Numbered from the stretch's first letter, positions 1 to 9,630 are shown. The stretch: DNA of 64,000 bases from Ferdinandcohnia sp036962705 (GCF_036962705.1 NZ_JBALOQ010000021.1:24302-88301); one strand, 5' to 3'. Notes: generated from the letters alone by a model not told the origin. A program made the numbers and translations.

Positions 1-285
1 TCCACCTGTAGCAAATCCAGCATTATTCAATAAAATGTCGACTCGACCAAGCTTTTGAAGTATCGTTTGAAAAGCATACAAAGAATCAGCATCCGTCACA
101 TCCAATTGACAAAAAAGAAGATTCTCTTCTAAATTTGGATTACTAATTTGACTCAATATATACTCCTTTTTTTGTAAATCTCTCATTGTAGCGACAACAA
201 AGAATCCTTTTTTTAAAAACTCGATTGAACTTAATAGACCAAATCCACTCGAAGCACCGGTAATAATCACAATGGGTTTGTCCAT
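1..285 (-). CDS. SDR family oxidoreductase (N-terminal part)
   Basis: This is the N-terminal 95 codons of a short-chain dehydrogenase/reductase; the rest lies beyond the window start. The ATG at 285 follows GGGAGAGA. The protein opens with a beta strand and the Rossmann cofactor motif TGASSGFG (about residues 8-15) and reaches the NNAG motif near residue 89. Both are hallmarks of classical NAD(P)-dependent SDRs. The catalytic Tyr/Lys segment is outside the window, so the substrate cannot be inferred. Confidence 0.85.
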   Translation of the reverse strand, partial: MDKPIVIITGASSGFGLLSSIEFLKKGFFVVATMRDLQKKEYILSQISNPNLEENLLFCQLDVTDADSLYAFQTILQKLGRVDILLNNAGFATGG

Positions 286-400
286 GAATTTCTCTCCCTT
301 ATTTGATTCAAAAATGGTTTCTAATATTATCCATTTTATCTTATAATGATAAAGATAAGTATCAATAATTAACTAGATACCCGATGAAGGCGGGATATTA

Positions 401-1003
401 TTGGATATAAATGAAGTAGTGTCAATTATTCAAGAACAAGGGTTTCTCGGACTTTATTTGTGGTTGTGGGTGGGGGCATTTGTGATTCCAATTCCAAATG
501 AAGTCATTGTATCAACAATCGGTTTTTTTGCATCTGAGGATGTTTTCGTACCTTGGAAGATCTTCATTGTTACATACATAGGAATTCTAACTGCCGTCAC
601 AACAAGCTATGTATTAGGGCGCTTTGCAGGACATGCGATGGTTATTCTCCTTAACAAACAAAACAAAACAAGAAGAAAAATAGCCCGTGCTTTAGCAATC
701 ATTGAAAAATATAATACGTTCGCATTGGCGTTTTGCTATTTTGTTCCGGGCTTTCGAATTTTATTTCCGTTCTTATTCGGCTTTAGTAAATTTTCCTTTG
801 TAAAATTTGCCTCGACTCTGTACAGCGCTATTTTCATTTGGGTTTCTTTAATTTTTTCAGTCGGTTATTTTGCAGGGGAAGAATTCATTGAAGCGTTTCT
901 TAAATACTACGATATTGCCATCGCTGTAACTGTAGCGGCGTTGATGGGATATGTATTGGTGAAAATAAGAAGGAGCCGAAAGCTACGAAAGCTTTCGAAT
1001 TGA
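401..1003 (+). CDS. DedA/VTT family membrane protein
   Basis: This is a 200-residue polytopic membrane protein of the DedA (SNARE-associated/VTT) family, whose members act in lipid carrier or phospholipid transport. It starts at TTG 401, with GAAGGCGGG about 8 bases upstream. The family features are an N-terminal hydrophobic segment with a conserved acidic residue (IPIPNEVIVS, residues 30-39), a central FVPGFR motif (about residues 113-118), and a basic C-terminal tail after the last membrane helix. It lies 15 bases upstream of the following lipoprotein gene and is probably co-transcribed with it. Confidence 0.8.
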   Translation: MDINEVVSIIQEQGFLGLYLWLWVGAFVIPIPNEVIVSTIGFFASEDVFVPWKIFIVTYIGILTAVTTSYVLGRFAGHAMVILLNKQNKTRRKIARALAIIEKYNTFALAFCYFVPGFRILFPFLFGFSKFSFVKFASTLYSAIFIWVSLIFSVGYFAGEEFIEAFLKYYDIAIAVTVAALMGYVLVKIRRSRKLRKLSN

Positions 1004-1018
1004 GAGGGTGTATGGATA

Positions 1019-2080
1019 ATGAAAAAGCTGACAATGTTTCTCGTGTTCATCATACTCGTTGGCTGCTCCCAGGTTAAGAACCTTGATGAGACTGTAAAAG
1101 AAACTGTTTCAAACCCGACTATTATTGCTACAAATCTGACTATTCCTTGGATGATCACAAAATCGGATGGAACCTTCCTCATTCCTGAACGTGTTGGAAA
1201 ATTATCTGAAATTGAAGAGGCTACAGGGAAGGTGACACCTCAGCAGTTAAAACTTCAAAAGGAAATTCTGCATGAAGGGGAGGGTGGCTTTTTAGGCTTT
1301 ACACTTGCACCAGATTTTCAGGCAACAAACGAAGCATTTATGTATCATACATACTTAGAGGCCGGCGAAATTTATAATCGAGTCATCCGAGTAGAAAGAA
1401 TTGGTTCGACCTGGGAGGAAAAAACGTTATTGCTTGAAGGTATTCCAGGAGGAAGAATCCATAATGGCGGCCGTGTCAAAATTGGCCCTGATCATAAGCT
1501 ATACGTTACTGCTGGAGATGGAGGGGTTCCAGAACTAGCACAAGACCTATCAAGTCTAGCCGGAAAAACTTTACGCATGAACCTAGATGGCTCTATCCCA
1601 GATGACAATCCGTTTCCTAATTCGTATGTCTACTCATACGGTCACAGGAATCCACAAGGGCTAGCGTGGGATGAAGATGATAATTTATATAGCACAGAGC
1701 ATGGACAAAGTGCGCATGACGAGATTAACTTAATTGAACCGGGTAAGAATTATGGCTGGCCAATCATTGAAGGGAATGAAACAAAGCCTGACATGATCAC
1801 ACCAATTTATCATACAGGTGAGGAAACATGGGCCCCTTCTGGAATTGATTATGCTAATGGTCAGCTTTATATCGCTACATTACGCGGATCTAAGGTGAGA
1901 AGCTATGAAATTGCAACAGGTAGAATAGAAGTTGTCCTCGATATGAATAGCCGGATGAGGGATGTCTTTATAGAAGACGGCAAGCTCTATACAATCACAA
2001 ATAACAAGGATGGCCGGGGCAATCCGATGGAAGATGATGACAAACTTCTTTCTATTTTATTGTCAGGAATTCGAAAATAG
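1019..2080 (+). CDS. PQQ-type sugar dehydrogenase-like lipoprotein
   Basis: This is a secreted lipoprotein of 353 residues with a six-bladed propeller fold of the glucose/sorbosone dehydrogenase family. The N-terminus is a lipoprotein signal with lipobox LVGC (Cys 16). Family signatures include GRIHNGGRVKIGPD (about 144-157), a GDGG loop, YSYGHRNPQGL (about 205-215) and STEHG. Soluble homologues use PQQ to oxidise sugars, but bacilli generally do not make PQQ, so the substrate and cofactor remain inferred. The gene overlaps nothing and precedes the thioesterase by 22 bases. Confidence 0.8.
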   Translation: MKKLTMFLVFIILVGCSQVKNLDETVKETVSNPTIIATNLTIPWMITKSDGTFLIPERVGKLSEIEEATGKVTPQQLKLQKEILHEGEGGFLGFTLAPDFQATNEAFMYHTYLEAGEIYNRVIRVERIGSTWEEKTLLLEGIPGGRIHNGGRVKIGPDHKLYVTAGDGGVPELAQDLSSLAGKTLRMNLDGSIPDDNPFPNSYVYSYGHRNPQGLAWDEDDNLYSTEHGQSAHDEINLIEPGKNYGWPIIEGNETKPDMITPIYHTGEETWAPSGIDYANGQLYIATLRGSKVRSYEIATGRIEVVLDMNSRMRDVFIEDGKLYTITNNKDGRGNPMEDDDKLLSILLSGIRK

Positions 2081-2102
2081 GAGCGAGATTAGGGGGAGAA
2101 AA

Positions 2103-2486
2103 ATGATAGAAAATACATTAATCCAAGCATTAGGTATTACAATTGAAGAGGTGACATCTGAACGGGTAATAGCAACTATGCCAGTTGATGAACGTACACG
2201 CCAGCCATTTGGAGTATTACACGGTGGTGCATCTGTGGCTTTAGCGGAAACAGTTGCAAGTGTCGGTACATACAATCTCGTAGACAAAGAAACGGAAGGC
2301 TGTGCCGGACTCGAAATTAACGCCAATCATATTCGTGCAAAAAGAGACGGAATAGTAAAAGCAATCGGCACACCACTTCATAAAGGTAAAACAACAATGG
2401 TTTGGGACATTAAAATCGTCGATGAAGATGAAAATCTCATTTGCGTATCACGCTGCACAATGGCAATTTTAAAATTGAAGAAATAA
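2103..2486 (+). CDS. yuxO: Hotdog-fold thioesterase, MenI/YuxO type
   Basis: This is a 127-residue hotdog thioesterase. The segment PFGVLHGGASVALAET (about 37-52) matches the MenI/YdiI group that hydrolyses 1,4-dihydroxy-2-naphthoyl-CoA in menaquinone synthesis, with the catalytic Glu in ALAET. The start is the ATG at 2103, preceded by AGGGGGAG; a longer reading frame begins inside the upstream gene but has no ribosome binding site. A strong terminator follows. The exact substrate is inferred from family resemblance. Confidence 0.8.
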   Translation: MIENTLIQALGITIEEVTSERVIATMPVDERTRQPFGVLHGGASVALAETVASVGTYNLVDKETEGCAGLEINANHIRAKRDGIVKAIGTPLHKGKTTMVWDIKIVDEDENLICVSRCTMAILKLKK

Positions 2487-2494
2487 CAGGAAAT

Positions 2495-2525
2495 GCGAGG
2501 GCTCCTTTGAGTCCTCGCTTTTTTT
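2495..2525 (+). terminator. Rho-independent terminator after yuxO
   Basis: A GCGAGG/CCTCGC stem with an inner CTC/GAG pairing is followed by a run of seven T. Confidence 0.85.
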
Positions 2526-2575
2526 GTATAAAAAGTCCTATTAAAATGAATGCTAGTAGCAAGAGGTGAGGTTTT

Positions 2576-2794
2576 GTGAACGCAAAAAAAGGAATGGTGG
2601 CAATCGCAATTTTTGCTTTTCTGTTTATTGGAGCATGGGTGATCCATGAACAAACGAAAAGAGAATATGGAGAAGGAGTAGAAAATCAACATCAATTTCA
2701 AATACAAACAATCGATTCTACACAATCAGAGGAAACAAAGTTCTACCCAAAATTCAAGCCGCGTGAATATATTCGAATTGAGCGCAATAAATAA
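2576..2794 (+). CDS. Small single-pass membrane protein
   Basis: This is a 72-residue protein starting at GTG 2576 behind an AAGAGGTGAGG ribosome binding site. Residues 6-22 form one hydrophobic helix (VAIAIFAFLFIGAWV). The remainder is polar and Gln-rich and ends in a basic tail. I do not recognise the family. It sits alone between two terminators. Confidence 0.6.
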   Translation: MNAKKGMVAIAIFAFLFIGAWVIHEQTKREYGEGVENQHQFQIQTIDSTQSEETKFYPKFKPREYIRIERNK

Positions 2795-2822
2795 AAAAGG
2801 ATGAGACAAAAAACATCTCATT
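2793..2822 (-). terminator. Terminator for the minus-strand gene at 2823
   Basis: The stem ATGAGA/TCTCAT is followed, read on the minus strand, by a run of T. It may also stop the plus-strand gene ending at 2794. Confidence 0.7.
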
Positions 2823-3392
2823 CTACATCACGCTATTATTTCTTACCATTGGAACCGGGATGGCTTTGTTATGGAACATCATGATTAACACAGGCACAAC
2901 AAGAAATCCAAGGATAACAAATAAACTGAACAACAAGTTTGATGTTAACGTGATTCCAGCCTTATGACCTTCCTCCATATAATCATTGAAAAGGGAATTA
3001 ATTTCTTGATCATCAGGGAAATTCCCTAACATTAGAAATTCCTGATTATCGACATCATAATAAAAGAATTCATGTTTTTGGATATAGAAAATGCTGTCAC
3101 GTTTTAATTTATATGACACATGCCCAACAACGACATTTGCCTTATACGTTTCGATTTCCTCTTCGTTTTCCTTTGTTGCAGGATCATCCTTTGTGATAAC
3201 ATTTGTGATTTCGGCTTCCTTCGAAATGGAATTGACTACTGTTGCGGAGCCGTTAGCATAATAATTGATTTCCTTCAATTTTTCATTAACCGCTTTTGTA
3301 AAATCGGATTCCCCAGAAGCACTAACGGAACTAAAGAAAGTGAAAAACGCCAAACAACAGAAGAGCAACATAAATAAGAACCCTTTTTTCAT
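2823..3392 (-). CDS. Secreted/membrane protein of unknown function
   Basis: This is a 189-residue protein with a Sec signal peptide (hydrophobic residues about 5-22, cleavage near VSASG), an extracytoplasmic acidic domain, and a C-terminal hydrophobic segment (about 150-172) followed by a short basic tail. It is therefore likely anchored with its main domain outside the cell. I see no motif that identifies a function. Confidence 0.65.
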   Translation of the reverse strand: MKKGFLFMLLFCCLAFFTFFSSVSASGESDFTKAVNEKLKEINYYANGSATVVNSISKEAEITNVITKDDPATKENEEEIETYKANVVVGHVSYKLKRDSIFYIQKHEFFYYDVDNQEFLMLGNFPDDQEINSLFNDYMEEGHKAGITLTSNLLFSLFVILGFLVVPVLIMMFHNKAIPVPMVRNNSVM

Positions 3393-3516
3393 AGAATCCC
3401 TCTTTCCTCTAATAGTAGCCTTTAATCTATATGTATTTTCAAAAAAGAGATTTACTACATAAAATTGTATGATAAAATCGAAAAAGGTATTTCTACAAAA
3501 AATTAGAGGAATCGAA

Positions 3517-4074
3517 ATGAAAAATACATATTTTACAAGCTATTTTCCGCTTATATCTATCATTCTATTTAGTGTTTCATTTGCAATCCTTACTGAATTA
3601 AAAACATTGGAGCTGTTAAAACAGATTGGCATTTACCGGGGGATGCAGGAGTTTTTTTCGCCAACGTGGATTAATTTTGCGATTTTCTTTGTGTTTTTCC
3701 TCATCTATTTCATGATGTTTGCCGCCTTTAAATTAATTGCCAATACATTACTTGAGCTTTCGCTTTTGTTTTTCACGAAGGATAGCAATGGAGAAAGTTT
3801 GCGAAAAATAAGAGCGGGGTCTTTTTTCTATCTTGGAGGAGGGACACTTTCATTAGCGTTTGTCCAATCCTTTTACGGTATTTTGATTGTGCTCTTATTA
3901 GCATCACTTGGCTATTTTATTTTCTTCGTTTATAAAATTCAGGACACATTAACCTTTGGTGGATTAATTGGGCTTGTCTTTTTTAATACCCTTAGCTGGT
4001 TTACTTTTTTTATGACAGTAACCTATGTTTGCATACAGCTATACAACAGTATAATCGCGAGTTTACCAATTTAA
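3517..4074 (+). CDS. yufK: YufK-like (DUF5366) integral membrane protein
   Basis: This is a 185-residue membrane protein with about five hydrophobic helices. I chose the ATG at 3517 because TTAGAGGA lies six bases before it; an in-frame ATG at 3469 would add 16 residues but has no ribosome binding site. The N-terminus (MKNTYFTSYFPLI) and the block ANTLLELSLLFF resemble Bacillus YufK. Its position beside pbpD agrees with the recalled gene order of B. subtilis. Function is unknown. Confidence 0.6.
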   Translation: MKNTYFTSYFPLISIILFSVSFAILTELKTLELLKQIGIYRGMQEFFSPTWINFAIFFVFFLIYFMMFAAFKLIANTLLELSLLFFTKDSNGESLRKIRAGSFFYLGGGTLSLAFVQSFYGILIVLLLASLGYFIFFVYKIQDTLTFGGLIGLVFFNTLSWFTFFMTVTYVCIQLYNSIIASLPI

Positions 4075-4075
4075 A

Positions 4076-4101
4076 AAAGCGAGCCATCATTATTGGCTCA
4101 C
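4076..4101 (-). terminator. Terminator of pbpD
   Basis: A GAGCC/GGCTC stem overlapping the pbpD stop codon is followed on the minus strand by six T. It probably also ends the converging yufK transcript. Confidence 0.75.
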
Positions 4102-5952
4102 TTTCATAATATCTCTCCAAATATAAATTTGAGGTTTTCGTGATTCCATATAGTGAATGCTTTTATTTTGATCATTTCCAACCCACACACCAGCAGTATA
4201 TTTATCAGTGAGACCGATAAACCAAAGATCTTTTACATCATTCGTCGTTCCTGTTTTTCCACCAATATAACCGCTTGAAAAATGAGCTTCTTTACCGGTT
4301 CCCGATTTAACAACATCTTCAAGTAGGATTCTTACCTTTTGATTAGTAGAATCACTCCATACCTCTATAGGTTGTTCATCCCATTCATAAAGGATATTTC
4401 CTTGTAAATCTGTCACTCTTGTAATTCCATGGGCCTGAACAAATTGACCGTTGTTCGCAAATGTTGCAAAGGCATTTGTCATCTCCAATGGAGACATTCC
4501 ATAAGTAAATCCGCCAATTGCTGCTGGTAAACTGTGGTCTTCATTAACCACATTTGAAAAATGAAGCTTGTCTAAATACGAAAATGCATGCTCAATCCCA
4601 ATTCTTTCAAGCAACCGTACAGCAGGGGTGTTATAGGAATATTTAAAAGCCGTTTGTAAGCTGACATTTCCGTATTGACCGCCCCCATAATTTCGCGGGC
4701 AATATCCATTTTTACAAAAGTTATTTGCATTAATTGTCTGTGAAATTGAGGCACCTGTTAAATCAAAATAAGGCGCATAAACAAGCAAAGGTTTTATCAC
4801 AGAACCAGGCTGTCGAAAGGCTTGATAAGCACGATGGAACGAAAACTTTTCATAGTTTTTCCCGCCAACAATCGCGACAATTCGATTCGAAGTATTGTCG
4901 ATTACTGCAGCGGCTCCCTGAACATTATTATTAGGTAAATATTGCTCTACAGACTCAGCAGCTTTTTCTTGAATAATTGGGTTTAAAGCCGTTTCAATGA
5001 TGATACCAGACTCGAGAACCTCTTTTACCTTTGTATCCAAGTCTTGTTGAAGCTCTTCCTTTTTGCTGTCAGTAGCCGAATTGAACTTTGCCTTAAAGCC
5101 TTCTTTTTCAGCAATTAATGCTTCAAACTCTTGATAAATATATGTCGTATAATCTGGATATTGATCGATACTTTCACGCATAGCAAGCTCAATCGGTTCC
5201 TGTATAGCTATTTCATATTCCTCTGCTGAGATTTTCCCAGCCTCTTCTAAACTTTTCAAAATACGTTCCTGTCGTTCCTTCGTATTTGAAAAATTCGTAA
5301 TTGGATTGTAAAGGGATGGATTATTGGGGATTGAACATAAAAAAGCGATTTTCGCTAGTGTCGCATCCTTAATAGACTGATTAAAATAAAGCTGGGAAGC
5401 CGTTTCAATTCCATACGCTCCGTTTTGAAAATAAATGGCATTAATGTACAATGCTAAAATATCCTCTTTCGTAAGAGTTCGTTCCAATTGATATGAATAC
5501 AAGAGTTCACTTAATTTACGGTTATAAGTTTTCTCATTTGATAAATAGAGATTCCGTGCAAGCTGCTGTGTGATTGTACTACCACCTTGATCAATCGAGT
5601 CATTTTGTAGATTGATTAGAGCAGCCCGACCAATTCCAGAAATATCGAATCCTAAATGCTCATAAAAATGCTGATCCTCAATATTAATAAACAAATCCTT
5701 CACAATTTGTGGAATCTCTTCAGCAGGAAGTATTGTTCGATTTTCACTATGTCGGATCTCCGAAATCACTTTACCTGTGCCGTCTTTTATATAGCTTGTT
5801 TGTGTTAATAAAACCTCATCGATTGGAATTTCCTCATCCAGAACAGCTGAGAAGCTTTTGATAAACTCCAACTCGCTATGTACTTTGTACAACATAAACA
5901 AAAATAACAGTAACAAGATAAAGGTGATGAAATACCCTGTTTGTCTTCTCAT
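4090..5952 (-). CDS. pbpD: Class A penicillin-binding protein PBP4
   Basis: This is a bifunctional peptidoglycan synthase of 620 residues anchored by one N-terminal helix. The GT51 glycosyltransferase domain shows EDQHFYEH (about residue 91) and GGSTITQQLARNLYL (about 122). The transpeptidase domain shows the active-site SVIK (about 384), SYN (about 439) and KTGTT (about 567). Length and sequence resemble B. subtilis PbpD, including the C-terminal block VWVG. I chose ATG 5952, preceded by GAGAGAGTG, over an in-frame ATG at 6009 that would prepend 19 residues. Its neighbour yuxJ is also a B. subtilis neighbour. Confidence 0.88.
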   Translation of the reverse strand: MRRQTGYFITFILLLLFLFMLYKVHSELEFIKSFSAVLDEEIPIDEVLLTQTSYIKDGTGKVISEIRHSENRTILPAEEIPQIVKDLFINIEDQHFYEHLGFDISGIGRAALINLQNDSIDQGGSTITQQLARNLYLSNEKTYNRKLSELLYSYQLERTLTKEDILALYINAIYFQNGAYGIETASQLYFNQSIKDATLAKIAFLCSIPNNPSLYNPITNFSNTKERQERILKSLEEAGKISAEEYEIAIQEPIELAMRESIDQYPDYTTYIYQEFEALIAEKEGFKAKFNSATDSKKEELQQDLDTKVKEVLESGIIIETALNPIIQEKAAESVEQYLPNNNVQGAAAVIDNTSNRIVAIVGGKNYEKFSFHRAYQAFRQPGSVIKPLLVYAPYFDLTGASISQTINANNFCKNGYCPRNYGGGQYGNVSLQTAFKYSYNTPAVRLLERIGIEHAFSYLDKLHFSNVVNEDHSLPAAIGGFTYGMSPLEMTNAFATFANNGQFVQAHGITRVTDLQGNILYEWDEQPIEVWSDSTNQKVRILLEDVVKSGTGKEAHFSSGYIGGKTGTTNDVKDLWFIGLTDKYTAGVWVGNDQNKSIHYMESRKPQIYIWRDIMKVSQ

Positions 5953-6021
5953 AATAAACACTCTCTCAAAAACTATTATTATCTTATTATATAAAAAATC
6001 AGATGACATTTGCCATCTGTT

Positions 6022-7242
6022 TTACGCAGCTTGTTGGGTTGTTTTTTCAGAATGTCTTACTACACTTAGCCATAAAATAATCGCCCCGGTTAAAAAGAGT
6101 CCACTAGTTACGAAAAAGACGGTAGAGATTCCGAAATAACCACTAAGGATTCCACCCGATATTGGACCAATCACGTTTCCTAAAAAAAGAAAACTGACAT
6201 TATAGCCTTGAACTTCGCCCTGCATGGAAAGTGGTGCAACCTGGCGGATATAGGCTGTCATGCATGGAATTAATCCACCTACCGCCATGCCGAATAAAAA
6301 TCTGCACAGAACAAGCTGCCATAATTCGCTTACTAGACCTTGCGGGATAAACATGATTGAACAGGCAAGTAGAAGCAGCGTTACTATTTTTTCATGTCCC
6401 ATTCTGTCACCTAATTTTCACCACTGCCTCGTAAATAATAAATTTCCAAATCCGGTTGCTGAAAATGCCATTCCAGCTAAGAACACAATATTACTACTGT
6501 CTGTTAAGTGCGTAACATATAATGCTAGTAAAGGCTGGATACTAAAATTGGCTATCTGGATGAGCATTGATATAAGCATAATGGTCAGTAAAACAGGATG
6601 CTTGAAGATATGAATTAAAACCTCTTTACGTGAATATTTTTTGACAGTAGTACTTGTTTCATTTTGCTGTACCTCTTTAATACCAACCCCCACTAGAATG
6701 ACTGCACCTAAAATCACCAGAGCGGTGATGACAAAGGTATACTGAAAGCCAACTGCATCTGCAAGCAATCCACCTAATAACGGGCCAAATAATGCACCTG
6801 ATACATTCCCCATTTGTAGGGTCCCTAATGTTTTTCCTGCAATTTCCTTTGGTGTTTGTGCGGATATGAGGGCAAGGGAGGTAGGGATAAATCCAGTAAC
6901 GGCGCCCATGAACAGCCTTAGGAAAAATAATTGCTCAACTGTGTTCACATATCCCATTAAAAAAATGCTAAAGGCAATGCCTGTACCCGTAATTAATAGA
7001 ATCTTTTTGTAGCCATTACGGTCACCAAAACGTCCCCAGATCGGTGAAATGAAAAAAGCTGTGACAAAGGTTGCCGCAAACACTAAGCCAGCCCACCGTT
7101 GCACAAAGCTATCTGAGTATTCTCCAAAAGTTTCAATGTATAAAGACAGAAACGGCATAATCATTGTTGCACTAGCAGCAACAAATAAATTGGCAAACCA
7201 CATTATCATAAGATTACGCTTTGCTGTATGAATAGATAACAC
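6022..7242 (-). pseudogene. yuxJ: YuxJ-like MFS efflux transporter, split by one in-frame stop
   Basis: Two consecutive reading frames in the same register (7242-6418 and 6402-6022) together encode a 12-helix major facilitator protein of about 406 residues. The first half carries the MFS motif GRFGDRNGYKK between helices 2 and 3. The second half restarts at the equivalent loop: TGG TGA AAA TTA GGT GAC AGA at 6423-6403 would read W-G-K-L-G-D-R if the TGA were GGA. This is a single-base nonsense change (or sequencing error) in an otherwise intact gene next to pbpD, as for yuxJ in B. subtilis. Readthrough or reinitiation at ATG 6402 cannot be excluded. Confidence 0.8.
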
Positions 7243-7476
7243 CTTCTTGATTCGAATATTTCGGTTTACTAAATATTATAAAATATTATTTTACTCTATT
7301 GAAGGGAAAAAAGCATATATATTATAAATATATTCTGAAAAATACAGAAAACCGTGTTATAATTATTAAAAAGATGTTCGTCTAAGTTAAGTGCTCTATT
7401 TAATTGCTCGGTGATTTTTAAAAGAAAAAGAAAGCATTTTTCTTTGGTAGAGTAATATGAAAGAGGAGGTTTAGGA

Positions 7477-8100
7477 GTGGATAATAAGCATCAATATTTG
7501 TTCATTGACTTTGAATTTACGATGCCTGAGGGAAAAAGCAACCCACAAGGATTTTACCCCGAAATAATCGAAGTAGGTCTTGTATCTGTGAAGAATCAGA
7601 AAATAATCGATCAATACTCATCGTATGTAAAACCAATAAAATTTCCTACACTAACAGAACGATGCATGTCCTTTTTAAACATATCTCAAGAGCAAGTCAA
7701 TCACGGGATATCGTTTCAAGATCTAGTGAACAAGCTTTCTGAATATGAAAAAACATCATCAAGCACGATCATCACCTGGGGAAATATGGATATGAAGGTC
7801 CTTCGTCATAATTGTCAAAAGGTTGGGATTCCGTTTCCTTTTAAAGGAAAACAAAGGGATTTGTCGATGGAATATAAACGTTTTTTTGGCGACCAAAATC
7901 AGACAGGTCTTTGGAAGGCTGTTCAGGAATATGGTAAAGAAGGGACAGGCAAACACCATTGTGCCCTTGATGATGCACTTACAACCTTTAATATATTCAA
8001 ATTAGTTGAAAATGATAAACGCTATTTAGCAAAACCAGAGCCAACAACAATCGGGGATCGTGTAGACTTCTCAAAAGTCTTAAATAAATTTGCATTATAA
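7477..8100 (+). CDS. kapD: KapD, 3'-5' exonuclease-fold inhibitor of the KinA pathway
   Basis: This is a 207-residue DEDDh exonuclease-fold protein. The first acidic motif is FIDFEFT (about 9-15), a middle Asp lies in ITWGNMDMK (about 98-106), and the final motif is KHHCALDDALTT (about 158-169). KapD is known in B. subtilis as a multicopy inhibitor of KinA-dependent entry into sporulation. The start is GTG 7477 after AGAGGAGG. A possible -10 TATAAT is at 7358-7363. kapB lies 1.6 kb away, with a cell wall hydrolase between them. Confidence 0.88.
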   Translation: MDNKHQYLFIDFEFTMPEGKSNPQGFYPEIIEVGLVSVKNQKIIDQYSSYVKPIKFPTLTERCMSFLNISQEQVNHGISFQDLVNKLSEYEKTSSSTIITWGNMDMKVLRHNCQKVGIPFPFKGKQRDLSMEYKRFFGDQNQTGLWKAVQEYGKEGTGKHHCALDDALTTFNIFKLVENDKRYLAKPEPTTIGDRVDFSKVLNKFAL

Positions 8101-8101
8101 A

Positions 8102-8138
8102 AACCAATTCGCTCAAAATGTGAATTGGTTTTTATTTT
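8102..8138 (+). terminator. Terminator of kapD
   Basis: A nine-base stem AACCAATTC/GAATTGGTT is followed by a T-rich tract. Confidence 0.85.
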
Positions 8139-8237
8139 TTCTTAATGCACTGACAGACACTGTCGAATTTTTACAATTGATTCAAAAAATAATCGCATCC
8201 CGATAGGATATCCTAATTGGAACAGGAGGGATGTTCA

Positions 8238-9566
8238 ATGTTTTTAGGCCATAAAATAGAAAACCCACAAACAATCTTCTTATATATAGACCCCGAGTTA
8301 CAGGAATTTTCAAGTGAGCTTGGTACACAGGAACAAGGGAAGAAGCTTTATTTTAACGAAAGTATTCGAATCTACCTGAAAGAAAAGGTCCCTAACCTAA
8401 ATCCTAATATCGTAAAAGTTATGATGGGGACGGTGGTCATTGCTACTGTTTCATTAGTGGGGGGACACAATTCCTCTACTGTAGAAGCGGCAAGTAAAGG
8501 GCAGGCAAATACTCAAACGGAAGCTTCACATACAGTTGCAAACGGCGATACATTATATGGAATTGCAAAGCAATATAATCTTACCGTCTCCCAACTCAAA
8601 CAGCTAAACCATCTAACTGGAGATATGATCTACCCAGGGCAATCACTTGTCATAAATGAGACACCACCACCTAAAACGACTGCTACATATACGGTATCCC
8701 GTGGCGACACACTGTACTCCATCTCAAACTCATATAACATGAGTGTGGACCAATTAAAGCAATTAAATAATCTTACTTCAAATACGATTAAAGTGGGGCA
8801 GACCCTAAAGATAATCGGTTCTGCACCACAGTCTACACAAATACAAGCGTTAAACTATACGGTTCAACCTGGCGATTCTTTATATTCAATTGCCCAGCGT
8901 GCTAACACAACTGTTGACCAAATCATGAAAAACAATAACCTTTCCTCAACGATGATTTATGTTGGCCAAAAATTACAGCTTGGAAGTAAAGCAACGAATC
9001 CACAGCAAAATGTAACAGGTACTTCCTATACCGTTAAAGCTGGAGACACCTTATATGGAATTGCACGAAATAATAAGATGAGTGTCACTGAACTTAAAAA
9101 TATCAATAATCTTACAAGTAATACCCTTTCGATTGGACAAGTCCTAAAAGTGACTAAAAATGCGCAGGCCGAATCAAATGTGCAGGACAGGGAACAGATT
9201 CTTAAAGAGTTAGTTTCCGATAGCTATAATTTTATCGGGATTCCGTATCTTTGGGGAGGAACGACTACAGCTGGATTCGATTGCTCAGGCTTCGTTGCCT
9301 TTATGCATGCTAAACATGGAATTGACATCCCAAGAAACACATCAGCTGGCTACTACACGATGGGAACCACTGTCCGGGAAGCTAATCTCCAGCCAGGGGA
9401 CCTAGTGTTTTTTGATATCAATAAAACAGGTCGAATTTCTCATGTCGGTTTTTATGTGGGCGATAACAAATTTATATCGGCCACGTCCTCAAAAGGAATT
9501 GCAGTTGTTTCAATGGATAATTCGTATTGGTCTAAGTATTACGAAGGTGCTAAGCGAGTATATTGA
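8238..9566 (+). CDS. Four-LysM NlpC/P60 peptidoglycan hydrolase
   Basis: This is a secreted cell wall hydrolase of 442 residues. Four LysM modules begin near residues 97, 150, 206 and 263, each with a GDTLY or GDSLY core. A C-terminal NlpC/P60 domain has the catalytic Cys in FDCSGFV (about 348) and His in ISHVGFYVG (about 401). The fold resembles the D,L-endopeptidases LytE/LytF/CwlS. The start ATG 8238 follows CAGGAGGG by seven bases. Unusually, about 58 charged residues precede the hydrophobic export segment (about 62-78), giving a very long signal region cleaved near VEAAS. Confidence 0.88.
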   Translation: MFLGHKIENPQTIFLYIDPELQEFSSELGTQEQGKKLYFNESIRIYLKEKVPNLNPNIVKVMMGTVVIATVSLVGGHNSSTVEAASKGQANTQTEASHTVANGDTLYGIAKQYNLTVSQLKQLNHLTGDMIYPGQSLVINETPPPKTTATYTVSRGDTLYSISNSYNMSVDQLKQLNNLTSNTIKVGQTLKIIGSAPQSTQIQALNYTVQPGDSLYSIAQRANTTVDQIMKNNNLSSTMIYVGQKLQLGSKATNPQQNVTGTSYTVKAGDTLYGIARNNKMSVTELKNINNLTSNTLSIGQVLKVTKNAQAESNVQDREQILKELVSDSYNFIGIPYLWGGTTTAGFDCSGFVAFMHAKHGIDIPRNTSAGYYTMGTTVREANLQPGDLVFFDINKTGRISHVGFYVGDNKFISATSSKGIAVVSMDNSYWSKYYEGAKRVY

Positions 9567-9571
9567 AATGA

Positions 9572-9606
9572 AAAACCTACGGAAATGAGACTTCCGTAGG
9601 TTTTTT
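9572..9606 (+). terminator. Terminator after the NlpC/P60 gene
   Basis: A 12-base stem AACCTACGGAA/TTCCGTAGGTT is followed by TTTTTT. Confidence 0.9.
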
Positions 9607-9630
9607 AAGTCAAAATGGTTTTTATTCAAT

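Noticed and set aside
7243..7476. Riboswitch or T-box upstream of kapD
   Set aside because: AT-rich leader without recognisable conserved riboswitch or T-box sequence; only a -10-like TATAAT is visible.
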